Source: a virus. Taken from it: a DNA stretch of 64,000 nt. Location: positions 23,454-87,453 of IMG/VR virus record IMGVR_UViG_3300037493_005286; one strand, given 5' to 3'. Shown here one piece after another: positions 15,452 through 23,330 of this stretch. The position numbers and the translations under genes were made by a program. Every line of letters begins with the position of its first letter. Position 1 is the first letter of the stretch. Under the pieces are notes generated by a model. That model had not been told where the DNA came from, ran no database searches, and saw only the letters and a program-made list of their open reading frames with translations.

Positions 15452-16828
15452 GCCGTAGCGTCTAAGCTCCTCTAACTGAAAACTAGTTTTTGGAGCAAAT
15501 TTTTGTTTAAAGCTTACCGATTCTGTAATTGGCTTCGGAGTAGAATACACTACTTGCTCCGACATATAAGTTGCAGTATAACTTTCACCTACAACCTTAG
15601 AGTCATCGAATCCTCTTTTCTTGGCGATTGCCTTTTCCCACGGCTCAACCTTACCACTTTTATTAAGGTCAGCTTTTTTAGGATTAAACTCTTCGTCCTC
15701 ACCGCCTATATCTTGACCAATGTATAGTTCATCTACTTGAGCTGATTCTTCTGGTGTAAGATCTCTACCCATTATATGCTGCATATACGCTATTGCTTGC
15801 TTTTCATCTGCAAACTCACCTTCTGAAGCCTTATTATTCATAAATTCAAAAGCACCGTCGAAATCATCTGTAAAGTCAGGCTCTGCTTCATATTCCGCTT
15901 CCCATGGATTAACAGGTCCTGGACGCATTCCCTTTTCACGAGCTATACGTGCAGCATGTAGTTCCTGACCATAATCATCATCATAACCATCTTCTGCTTC
16001 TTCTTCTTTAGAACCCATAACTTCATCATATTCCTTCTCACCGACTCCGGCTCTACCACTAGGATCGTAGTATGACTCAGGATCTGTTTCTTCATCTTCT
16101 ACCATTTCTTCATCTTCTTTTCCTTGAACAATAGGCTTTACTGCTGCAGAAAGGTACGCTGCAATTTTCTCATAACCAGGTAAGCTTCCTATTTGATTGA
16201 CAAACGATTTAAGCTTTTCTACGCTGTTAATTTTAGGTGCAAAATCCATTACCTCTGCTAAAGCTGTATCATCAATATCAAATCCTGGTTCACCTAAATT
16301 AGTTTGAATTTCTGAGAGTATTTTAGCAACAGAAGCACGCACAATAAGAGAATCATCTGCAATAAGATCAGTAAGAGCGTCGTCCATTTCCTTACCAGTA
16401 CGTGTTTGTCTTACTTGCTTGGCCATTTCTTGCGCTACAGCACGAGCAGCATATTTTTCTTCTCTACCTCTATTTACACCGACACCGCCTATAAAATCAT
16501 CAAGGGTATCAGATATTCTTGCTGCAATTTCATCACTCTTAGCGTTAATTAATTCTTGCTTTTGTTTTAACACATTAAGCATAGCTTGCTTTTTACCTGT
16601 AAATCCAGCTCCGTTTTTAATTGCATTAAGTTCGCCATCGTCTATAATGTCTAAGAAGTAAAGAACTTCACGAATAAATTTAATTGTATCTAACGGAGCA
16701 GAACTTAAACCGCCTGCTTTCATTTTGGAAGTAATACCTCCAAAAGAAGGATGCGAAGCTGTATAAGGCGAAACCTTTGCTTCTGTTAATATTGATACTC
16801 GTGTTAAAAGATCTTGAAAGGAACTCAT
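15446..16828 (-). CDS. Acidic late phage protein with an EF-hand-like loop, 460 aa
   Basis: I do not recognise the whole protein. The N-terminal 220 residues are helical (DTIKFIREVLYFLDIIDDGE, ARISDTLDDFIGGVG). The middle (about 225-330) is very acidic and probably disordered. Near residue 395, KADLNKSGKVEPWEKAIAKK has the D-x-N-x-S-G-x-V-x-x-x-E pattern of a calcium-binding EF-hand or dockerin-like loop, a motif recurring in marine phage virion-associated proteins. A perfect late promoter six bases before the ATG indicates late expression, hence a virion or assembly role. Its stop overlaps the queC stop by 6 bp. Confidence 0.7.
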   Translation of the reverse strand: MSSFQDLLTRVSILTEAKVSPYTASHPSFGGITSKMKAGGLSSAPLDTIKFIREVLYFLDIIDDGELNAIKNGAGFTGKKQAMLNVLKQKQELINAKSDEIAARISDTLDDFIGGVGVNRGREEKYAARAVAQEMAKQVRQTRTGKEMDDALTDLIADDSLIVRASVAKILSEIQTNLGEPGFDIDDTALAEVMDFAPKINSVEKLKSFVNQIGSLPGYEKIAAYLSAAVKPIVQGKEDEEMVEDEETDPESYYDPSGRAGVGEKEYDEVMGSKEEEAEDGYDDDYGQELHAARIAREKGMRPGPVNPWEAEYEAEPDFTDDFDGAFEFMNNKASEGEFADEKQAIAYMQHIMGRDLTPEESAQVDELYIGQDIGGEDEEFNPKKADLNKSGKVEPWEKAIAKKRGFDDSKVVGESYTATYMSEQVVYSTPKPITESVSFKQKFAPKTSFQLEELRRYGL

Positions 16829-16834
16829 ATATTA

Positions 16835-16842
16835 TATTTATA
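16835..16842 (-). promoter_or_regulatory. T4-type late promoter (TATAAATA)
   Basis: This is a perfect TATAAATA with 6 nt (TAATAT) before the ATG at 16828. It occupies the 18-bp gap to the divergent helix-hairpin-helix gene. Confidence 0.8.
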
Positions 16843-16846
16843 CCAT

Positions 16847-17164
16847 ATGCAATTAAATTGGACGGATTTTAACGAAATGTCACATAAAAAAATGTGTGAG
16901 CTACCCGGAATAGGTAAAAAGGTAGTGGAGCGTATTATTAGTATGCGTCCTTTTAGATCAAACGATGATCTTTTTAAGATTAAGGGTCTAGGCAAACATA
17001 CACTAAACAACCTCGGCATTGAAAAAACTAAGAAAGAACGTAAATCATGGCATCTTATGCCAGATGGTATTGAATATCCATCATACGCTCTAGCTAAAAA
17101 TAATTTAACAGGTCAAATTGATTTTTTCTGGAGAATGCCAAAGGAGAGACGAGAATACCTATAA
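16847..17164 (+). CDS. Small helix-hairpin-helix DNA-binding protein
   Basis: The 105-residue protein carries a ComEA-like double helix-hairpin-helix. CELPGIGKKVVERIISMRPF (about 17-36) is the first, and LFKIKGLGKHTLNNLGI (about 42-58) the second. Such domains bind DNA non-specifically through the GxG hairpins. A C-terminal segment of about 45 residues, with SWHLMPDGIEYPSYA and a WRMP motif, is unfamiliar. The ATG at 16847 is the first in-frame start after the late promoter. An ATG at 16814 lies in the divergent gene. It lies directly before the amidotransferase gene, with 4 nt between them. Confidence 0.75.
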   Translation: MQLNWTDFNEMSHKKMCELPGIGKKVVERIISMRPFRSNDDLFKIKGLGKHTLNNLGIEKTKKERKSWHLMPDGIEYPSYALAKNNLTGQIDFFWRMPKERREYL

Positions 17165-17168
17165 CGTT

Positions 17169-17834
17169 ATGTGTGCTATTATAGGATCTAACAATGTATC
17201 TAAATTTGAGGTACTATACGAAGGTAATTTACCTAGAGGTAACTTCTCTAGTGGCGTCGTCTGCTTGTATAACGGTAATGAGCAACAAACAATTAAAAAG
17301 CAAGGTACCTTAGATTTTAATCAAATAGAACTAGATGATAGATGCAACTACTACATCGGTCACGTACAAGCTCCTACATCAGCAGCTCGTGAGTGGTCGT
17401 ATGATACATCACACCCCTTTGAATCATTATCATGGTCGGTAGTTCATAATGGAGTATTGACTAACTGGAAGGAATTAGTAAGAGAATTCGTTGATTGGGA
17501 TGTAAATCCTGTTGATACAGCTGTAATTCCTAATTTATTACAGCAATTTACAGAAGAATGCATTAATGAGTGTTTAGCTACATCAACCATAAAGAGTGTC
17601 TTAGGTAAGCTAGAAGGAACATTTGCATTATGTGTTATAGATACTGACTGTAATGAAGTTTATATTGCTAGGCAAGGATCTATTTTACACTACAATGACA
17701 ACGGTGATATTTCGACTCTTGAAGGTGAAGGCTTTAAATTGCTACCTGAAGGTGTAATTATGGTATTAAAAGACTTTAAAACATGGGAGATTGCTGATTT
17801 CTTTGAAATTAAATCACCATTCTTATTTTTATAA
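17169..17834 (+). CDS. Stand-alone class II glutamine amidotransferase domain
   Basis: The protein begins MCAIIG, so after methionine removal Cys2 is the N-terminal nucleophile of an Ntn-type glutamine amidotransferase. The fold continues with YYIGHVQAPTSAAREW (about 73-88), SWSVVHNGVLTNWKEL (about 101-116), VDTAVIPNLL and GTFALCVIDTDCNEVYIARQG. At 221 aa it is only the glutaminase domain. The partner that receives the ammonia must be another protein. In Gat-QueC enzymes this domain is fused to QueC for archaeosine-type chemistry, and the nearby queC gene is a candidate partner. An acceptor unrelated to deazaguanine cannot be excluded. Confidence 0.88.
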   Translation: MCAIIGSNNVSKFEVLYEGNLPRGNFSSGVVCLYNGNEQQTIKKQGTLDFNQIELDDRCNYYIGHVQAPTSAAREWSYDTSHPFESLSWSVVHNGVLTNWKELVREFVDWDVNPVDTAVIPNLLQQFTEECINECLATSTIKSVLGKLEGTFALCVIDTDCNEVYIARQGSILHYNDNGDISTLEGEGFKLLPEGVIMVLKDFKTWEIADFFEIKSPFLFL

Positions 17835-17838
17835 AATT

Positions 17839-18510
17839 ATGTCAATAAACAAAACACTATATTTCTCTGCAACAAAGGGAAGCCGTAAAGATACTTTGTT
17901 ATTTAAAAATAGTTCTACTTATAATAAGTTTATTTTTAAAGAAAACAATACTTTACCTTTGCCGCAAATTTATAATAAAGCCATCGATTTGGCTATTGAA
18001 GGTAAAAAGGACTATCTTGTACTATGTCATGACGATGTAATTATTGAATCTGACGTAGCGTATAAATTACCTGATATTCTTCGTACAGAATTTGATATGG
18101 TAGGCGTCGCAGGCACCACAGAGTGTAAATTACAAGAACCAGCGCTATGGCATATCATGGGAGGTGGATTTGAGAACGGTAAACTACATGGCGCTGTCGG
18201 ACATGGTAACGATCAACGTAAAAGTATGACATCATTCGGAACATACCCTCAACGCGTTATACTTATCGACGGTGTGTTTATGGCAATTCACCGCAGAGTA
18301 TTTGAAAAAATTAGATTTGATGAAACTAACCCGGCAGGCTTTCATTTTTACGATTTAGATTATTCTATGCAGTGTTATAAAGCTGGCTTTAAAATCGGTG
18401 TATCAGACATTATGATTACTCACGCATCTCCTGGACTCAGAGAATTTACCGAAGAGTTTAATAAGGGACAAAAGTGGTTTTTAGATAAGTGGCAAAATAA
18501 ACCTGCTTAA
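17839..18510 (+). CDS. GT-A (family 2, StrF-like) glycosyltransferase
   Basis: The 223-residue protein has YNKAIDLAIEGKKDYLVLCHDDVII (segment near 43-67), in which HDD is the likely metal/nucleotide-binding motif. MVGVAGT, VILIDGVFMAIHRRVF and FHFYDLDYSMQCYKAGF follow, the acceptor-side signature of StrF-like family 2 transferases. The ATG at 17839 follows the amidotransferase stop by 4 nt and matches the family start (MSINKTLYFS). Acceptor and sugar are unknown. It lies in a DNA-metabolism operon with queC and the amidotransferase, so DNA hypermodification is a reasonable guess. Confidence 0.8.
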   Translation: MSINKTLYFSATKGSRKDTLLFKNSSTYNKFIFKENNTLPLPQIYNKAIDLAIEGKKDYLVLCHDDVIIESDVAYKLPDILRTEFDMVGVAGTTECKLQEPALWHIMGGGFENGKLHGAVGHGNDQRKSMTSFGTYPQRVILIDGVFMAIHRRVFEKIRFDETNPAGFHFYDLDYSMQCYKAGFKIGVSDIMITHASPGLREFTEEFNKGQKWFLDKWQNKPA

Positions 18511-18561
18511 ACAAATTTTATCGATAGTAGAAAAATTACCAAGTAACGTTATATTATACAA

Positions 18562-19878
18562 GTGAGTAAGTTAGATTTAGAATTCTTTGAAAATGTCGTC
18601 ATATATAAATCACTTACAGACTCAACCTATTTAGCATCGATAGTTGACTTTGTAAAACCGGAATATTTTAAAACGAAAAATATTGCGACAATCTTTAATA
18701 TAATTAAAGAGTTTCATGATAAAAGGCAAAAGCTACCTACAATAACTGAAATTAAATCGTATCTGGTAACAGATGAACTAAGACAAATTTTTAAAACGCT
18801 TGTTCATTCATTTAACGATATTGATAAAAATATTGATAAAGATGAATTGTATGAAAATACTGAACGCTTTCTTAAAGAGAAAGCTGTATTCCATACTATG
18901 CTCTCAATTGCTGAAGATGTAGCTAAAGGAAATGTAGATACGTCGGCTGCATTAGATAAGTTTGAAAAATCATGTAATATTAGTTTAGTTACTGACCTAG
19001 GACTAGAACTATACGGTGATATTGATACAGTTATTGATGATTTGACTAACGTACAGAAAACTATTCCAAGTAAATGGGAATGGCTTGATAGTGCATTAGG
19101 AGGAGGATTCCTAGAAAATGGTCGAGCATTGTATGTATTTGCAGGTGAGACAAATATTGGTAAATCTATCTTCTTAGGTAACCTTGCTACTAATATATCG
19201 GAGCAAGGTAAAAACGTACTGCTAGTTTCGCTTGAAATGTCTGAAGTATTGTATGCTAAACGTCTATGTTCAAACGTATCTAAAATACCTCTGAAGGATC
19301 TTGCAACTAATACACATGCACTTAAACAAGCTCTTACAGAGCAAAAAGCAGCTGGTAAGGGTAGCTTATTTATCAAAGAATTTCCACCATCGACAATTAC
19401 ACCTAATCAACTAAAGGCGTTTGTTAAAAAAATTACAGATACAGGAATTAAAATTGATGCTATTGTACTAGATTATCTCAACCTTATGCATTCAACGATA
19501 GGTTCAAATTCATATGAACGTATTAAAAATGTTACAGAGCAAGTTAGAGCTATGAGTTATATTTTTAACTGTCCTATTATTAGTGCTACTCAGTTAAATC
19601 GTTCAGGCTTCGATACAGAAAATCCCGACCTTGCAACTATTTCTGAATCTATAGGATTAGCAGCAACAGCAGACGTAATTGTATCGATTTATCAAAACGT
19701 TGAAGATAGAGAACTTGGTATTATTAGACTGGGTATGATGAAAAACCGGTACGGTCCTAGAGGACATACACAGCCAATGCGCATTGATTATTCTACCCTT
19801 ACTATTACACAAGCTGACGATGTAGAAGAATTTGCAGCAGATGACTCTTACAATTCACTAGCGGCATTTGCTGGTTGA
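18562..19878 (+). CDS. 41: Replicative DNA helicase gp41 (DnaB-like)
   Basis: The 438-residue protein has an N-terminal helical domain (about 1-150) and a RecA-type motor. Walker A is GETNIGKSIFL (about 195-205), Walker B IDAIVLDYLNLM, motif H3 ISATQLNRSGF and the arginine finger region MMKNRYGPRGH. It unwinds DNA ahead of gp43 and recruits the gp61 primase encoded downstream. T4 gp41 is 475 aa. The start is GTG at 18562, the first start after TATATTATACAA. Confidence 0.95.
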   Translation: MSKLDLEFFENVVIYKSLTDSTYLASIVDFVKPEYFKTKNIATIFNIIKEFHDKRQKLPTITEIKSYLVTDELRQIFKTLVHSFNDIDKNIDKDELYENTERFLKEKAVFHTMLSIAEDVAKGNVDTSAALDKFEKSCNISLVTDLGLELYGDIDTVIDDLTNVQKTIPSKWEWLDSALGGGFLENGRALYVFAGETNIGKSIFLGNLATNISEQGKNVLLVSLEMSEVLYAKRLCSNVSKIPLKDLATNTHALKQALTEQKAAGKGSLFIKEFPPSTITPNQLKAFVKKITDTGIKIDAIVLDYLNLMHSTIGSNSYERIKNVTEQVRAMSYIFNCPIISATQLNRSGFDTENPDLATISESIGLAATADVIVSIYQNVEDRELGIIRLGMMKNRYGPRGHTQPMRIDYSTLTITQADDVEEFAADDSYNSLAAFAG

Positions 19879-19894
19879 TAAAATCTATATAACG

Positions 19895-19902
19895 CATAAA
19901 TA
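19895..19902 (+). promoter_or_regulatory. Late-type promoter motif (CATAAATA) before the 19914 gene
   Basis: CATAAATA lies 11 nt before the ATG at 19914. It would add late transcription to the downstream gp33/gp59/gp32 candidates. Confidence 0.5.
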
Positions 19903-19913
19903 CAAGTAGTTAA

Positions 19914-20330
19914 ATGACTACTTGTAATAATATTACTATAAACGTTAAGGCTTACCGTGAAGGTAAGCGAGATTTTAACGTCCAAGAATTAAATGAAATT
20001 AAATTATACTTCCTAAAGTATAAGGACCAATTACAAAGCACAGAATTCTTTGAAGGTGTATTAAAGGGATATAAGGTCGTAAGTTGCGTTGCAACCGAGT
20101 ACTATTCGGAGTTTATTTCATATATGGTACAACAACATGCAGCCTCTATTGCTGTTATTGTCGATCCACAAGCAAAACATGTACTTTTTCAAAAAAACAG
20201 TACATGTAGTGTTGATATAAACAAACTAACAGACATACTGTGTGGAGGTCATACAATACTAGACAATATAGTAGTGGGTAAGCTGACAAAACCATTTTTA
20301 ACCTTTACAAAAACTTTAAAACCATGTTAA
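19914..20330 (+). CDS. Hypothetical protein, possible orphan DHHA1-like domain
   Basis: The 138-residue protein has no clear full-length match that I know. Residues about 78-128 resemble the DHHA1 substrate-binding domain of DHH phosphoesterases: a strand IAVIVDPQAKHVLFQ, an S-x-D-I-N-K-L segment and an (x)GGH loop (ILCGGHTIL). The catalytic DHH domain is absent. If the resemblance holds, the protein would be a binding module without phosphoesterase activity. It overlaps the next gene by 7 nt. Confidence 0.5.
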   Translation: MTTCNNITINVKAYREGKRDFNVQELNEIKLYFLKYKDQLQSTEFFEGVLKGYKVVSCVATEYYSEFISYMVQQHAASIAVIVDPQAKHVLFQKNSTCSVDINKLTDILCGGHTILDNIVVGKLTKPFLTFTKTLKPC

Positions 20331-20620
20331 ATTTCGACGTCGTAGAGCAACCTTCACATAATATTGTAAAGGAAGAAACAGAACACTTATTATTATCCTT
20401 TTGTACCTTATGTACATTGCTTAAGGGTAAGAAGCTAAGTATTCAAAATGTATTTATCCTTGTATTGCAAGAAGAACGTCTACGAAATATATTAAAAGAG
20501 CTTTTAAGTGTTGATACTAACTTTGAAGTAGTTAAACTATTTATAAATTACGATCCACTTATATCAGTCAGTAAGTACGTAACTAAATTTCTAAATTCAA
20601 ATTCCAGTCTTAAACTATGA
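20324..20620 (+). CDS. Small protein at the gp33 position (candidate late co-activator)
   Basis: The 98-residue helical protein overlaps both neighbours by 4-7 nt. It is followed by a gp59-sized gene and gp32. In T4 the order is 33-(dsbA)-59-32, so synteny suggests gp33, the co-activator that links gp55, RNA polymerase and the clamp. I cannot confirm this from sequence. The C-terminus (FLNSNSSLKL) is only weakly like a clamp-binding tail. Confidence 0.55.
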   Translation: MLNFDVVEQPSHNIVKEETEHLLLSFCTLCTLLKGKKLSIQNVFILVLQEERLRNILKELLSVDTNFEVVKLFINYDPLISVSKYVTKFLNSNSSLKL

Positions 20621-21264
20621 TAAACGAAAAGCAGAAATATATTTATAACACATTCTTATATACTGCTCGTAACATAAAAAATAAGCCAGTTAAACACAGG
20701 CAAGACTTTACTAAATTAGATTCAACATCTGAAGTAATACTTAAAAAGTTAGACAACTTCTTTACAACTAATAGTAGTGTAAATTACAGCGACTTTTTTG
20801 TAGCTCCGTATCATGTATATAGTAAGGATGAATACTTTGATTTACAATTTTATATAACTCGTAGAGCTATTAAGTGCTATACTGAATTTATTAAAAAGAA
20901 AGAACGTGACAATCCTGACGATATTGAAGTTATAGACTCGTGTAAAAAATGCTGCGTGTTTATATATAACTACTGCAAAGAAAATAAACTTACATTAGAT
21001 CAATATAAGCATAGCATTGTTGGTAGTACTCCTATTACGTTACAGCATCTTAAAGAGCATAAAATTAACTTTTATACTCTACATGCGTTAAATGTTGAAA
21101 ACAGTGTTATGAAATTTGATTCGAGTATTATCGGATTTATGATTGACAACTTTTTTAACACGTATAATGCAACTAGAGCTAAGTTTATACGATCTGTAAA
21201 ACTTAAACCGACCATCCGAAAAGCTTTTGATATAGTAAATGAAAAGCTGTTGATTTATGGATAA
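20617..21264 (+). CDS. Candidate helicase loader gp59
   Basis: The 215-residue basic, helical protein has nearly the length of T4 gp59 (217 aa) and lies immediately upstream of gp32, as gene 59 does in T4. Segments such as PITLQHLKEHKINFYTLHAL and FFNTYNATRAKFIRSVKLKPTIRKAF recall the C-terminal helices of gp59 in pattern but not strongly in identity. gp59 loads gp41 onto gp32-coated DNA, and gp41, gp32 and gp61 are all present here. Confidence in the gene is high, in the function moderate. Confidence 0.6.
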   Translation: MINEKQKYIYNTFLYTARNIKNKPVKHRQDFTKLDSTSEVILKKLDNFFTTNSSVNYSDFFVAPYHVYSKDEYFDLQFYITRRAIKCYTEFIKKKERDNPDDIEVIDSCKKCCVFIYNYCKENKLTLDQYKHSIVGSTPITLQHLKEHKINFYTLHALNVENSVMKFDSSIIGFMIDNFFNTYNATRAKFIRSVKLKPTIRKAFDIVNEKLLIYG

Positions 21265-21282
21265 ATCACATTAAAATAATTT

Positions 21283-21339
21283 TATCAGAGCAGTATATCT
21301 GATACTAACTAAACACAACTAAGACAACCAAATAAAAAT
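21283..21339 (+). promoter_or_regulatory. Structured leader of gp32 (candidate autogenous operator)
   Basis: TATCAGA (21283-21289) pairs with TCTGATA (21298-21304) around an 8-nt loop, followed by a 35-nt A-rich, G-poor stretch running to the ATG at 21340. T4 gp32 represses its own mRNA by nucleating on a 5' folded element and coating an unstructured A/U-rich leader. The layout here is similar. Confidence 0.5.
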
Positions 21340-22194
21340 ATGTTCAACTCATCAATGTTTCAATCAATTAAAGCAGCTCTCTCTAAAGACGAAGAAAAAG
21401 GCGCAGCATCCGGCCTATATAACGAAATTCTTAAAACACCCTCGGGTAATACATTTACTGTACGTCTTCTACCGTTTGCAAAAGACCCATCGAAGACATT
21501 TTTTCATTACTTTGTACAAGGCTGGACTTCGTTCGCTACTGGTCAGTACGTTCAAGCTATTTCTCCACAAACGTTCAATGAACGCGATCCTATTTCCGAA
21601 GAGCGATTTAGAGTACTACGTACAGGCTCACCTGAAGAGAAGGAAAAAATGCAAGCAGTTCGTCGCTCTGAAAAATGGCTCCTCAACGTCTACGTAGTTG
21701 AAGATCCAACCAATCCTGCCAATAACGGTACTGTAAAGATCTTGCGTTACGGTAAACAACTTCATAAAATTATTATGGAAGGTATCGAAGGTGAAGATGC
21801 AGAAGAGTTTGGCGCACGTATCTTTGATCTCGGTGCAAATGGAGTTAACTTTAAAATTAAGGTCGAACAGCAAGGTGATTATCCTACATATGTAAGCTCA
21901 CGCTTTACCGGAGCAGGTAAACTAAATCTTACTGAAGATGAACAACAGAAAATTTATAATAGTACGTTTAATCTTGAAGAAGTGTTCTCGGTTAAGTCAT
22001 ATGACGAGCTTAAGCAAATGATTGACGAGCATATCTACGTTAACGCAGATGCAAAATCTACTCAAGTAGCTACTCCTCACTTCGAAACTAAGCCAACTGT
22101 AACATCGCAACCCGAAACTTCTCCATTCCGTGAACAAGCATCTACTACTGTTAGTATGGAAGACGATATCGACGAACTTCTTAAGGATCTGTAA
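21340..22194 (+). CDS. 32: Single-stranded DNA-binding protein gp32, zinc site lost
   Basis: The 284-residue protein has a basic N-terminal region, an OB-fold core (NTFTVRLLPFAKDP, about 37-50; FFHYFVQGW; VVEDPTNPANNGTVKILRYGKQLHKII) and the acidic C-terminal tail MEDDIDELLKDL that recruits partner proteins. At the position where T4-like gp32 has a CPxT...CPxC zinc cluster, this protein reads SPQTFNERDPIS: S75, D83 and S86 replace the three cysteines. It coats single-stranded DNA for replication and recombination. A hairpin and A-rich leader precede the ATG. Confidence 0.93.
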   Translation: MFNSSMFQSIKAALSKDEEKGAASGLYNEILKTPSGNTFTVRLLPFAKDPSKTFFHYFVQGWTSFATGQYVQAISPQTFNERDPISEERFRVLRTGSPEEKEKMQAVRRSEKWLLNVYVVEDPTNPANNGTVKILRYGKQLHKIIMEGIEGEDAEEFGARIFDLGANGVNFKIKVEQQGDYPTYVSSRFTGAGKLNLTEDEQQKIYNSTFNLEEVFSVKSYDELKQMIDEHIYVNADAKSTQVATPHFETKPTVTSQPETSPFREQASTTVSMEDDIDELLKDL

Positions 22195-22198
22195 ATTT

Positions 22199-22645
22199 AT
22201 GACATTAGAAGAAAAACAAGCACTGCTACAATTTGTTGGACAAACATACGGACAAGCTACTAAGACTGATAACTTTATCGTAGGCGGATCTAATTCACTA
22301 CGACCAGTAGGTCAAGACTTTAAAAGTCACTTCGAGCAAATCCTACATGCACCAGTGGTTGATAGTATTGAAAATCAACCAGCTCCTGTTTACGAACAGC
22401 AAGTTCATGCACAACCAGCAATTGCTCAAGTAACGCATGAACAAGCTATTCAAGAGCTAGCGCAAACTAATACTGTAACACCTCAAATTCAACATGTAAC
22501 GCAGGCACCAGTAGCTAATACTGACTTAATACAAGTACTACAAGATATAAACTTGACTTTAGGTAGAATCGCTAATACACTTGAAAAGAAGAAAGTAACA
22601 CCAAATGTCACAACAAAGAAAACTAAAGCTAAAGTCCCGGACTGA
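22199..22645 (+). CDS. Hypothetical phage protein, 148 aa
   Basis: I do not recognise this protein. It begins MTLEEKQALLQFVGQTYGQA, continues with a low-complexity Gln/Ala/Pro/Val region (about 45-105) that is probably disordered, and ends with an amphipathic helix (DLIQVLQDINLTLGRIANTLEKKK) and a basic tail. The ATG at 22199 follows the gp32 stop by 4 nt. The tail overlaps the clamp gene by 41 nt. It may be a linker or adaptor at the replisome, but this is only positional inference. Confidence 0.65.
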   Translation: MTLEEKQALLQFVGQTYGQATKTDNFIVGGSNSLRPVGQDFKSHFEQILHAPVVDSIENQPAPVYEQQVHAQPAIAQVTHEQAIQELAQTNTVTPQIQHVTQAPVANTDLIQVLQDINLTLGRIANTLEKKKVTPNVTTKKTKAKVPD

Positions 22646-23330
22646 ATTCGTACGATTTTTAGACTCTTTCTCAAAGGTAAATGATTCGTTTATTGCAGAA
22701 GTAAAGCTTGATAGTATAACAGCAATTACAACATCACCAGATAATACGCTAGTAGTATACGGTGAACATAATAGTACTTCGGATTATAATACTAACCTAA
22801 ACATACCTGATAGTAAAAAACTAGTACGTGTACTAGATACTATTAATAGCGATTCGTTAGAATTTACTATTAATAGTAATAACTTAGAGTATAAGGATTC
22901 AAATGTAAAATTTAAATATCATTTATTTGAAGACGGATTTTTAAGTAAGCCTGCTTTAAGTATCGAAAAGATTAAAAACTTTAAGTTTGATATTACTTTT
23001 AATCTTACTAAGCCACAACTACAAAGTATTTTAAAGGGCAGTACATTTGCTACAGATACAAACAAATTATATCTGTATACAGATAACGGGTCATTAATGT
23101 CTGAGTTAACAGATAGAGTGAGACACAATACAGATTCTTACTCTATGGCGTTAGGGCCTGCTGATTTTGATCTACAGCCTATTGCAATTAACTTTGATAA
23201 TATTAGACTTTTGACGTTGTTAGATAATACATTCGAAGTAAATATTAACACTCAATTCGGAGTAATTGTTGTAACAACGTCAAATACTACAACTAAACTA
23301 TCATATATTATATCATCACTTACACAATGA
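22605..23330 (+). CDS. 45: Sliding clamp gp45
   Basis: The 241-residue protein matches the length and strand-rich pattern of T4 gp45 (228 aa). Features are FIAEVKLDSITAITTSPDNTLVVYGEH (about 29-55), a central FDITFNLTKPQLQSILKGS crossover helix and a second repeat of strands to FGVIVVTTSNTTTKLSYIIS. It is the processivity ring for gp43 and, in T4, the activator of late transcription with gp55 and gp33. The clamp-loader genes 44 and 62 are not in the window. It is part of the compact gp32-to-gp61 operon. Confidence 0.82.
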   Translation: MSQQRKLKLKSRTEFVRFLDSFSKVNDSFIAEVKLDSITAITTSPDNTLVVYGEHNSTSDYNTNLNIPDSKKLVRVLDTINSDSLEFTINSNNLEYKDSNVKFKYHLFEDGFLSKPALSIEKIKNFKFDITFNLTKPQLQSILKGSTFATDTNKLYLYTDNGSLMSELTDRVRHNTDSYSMALGPADFDLQPIAINFDNIRLLTLLDNTFEVNINTQFGVIVVTTSNTTTKLSYIISSLTQ

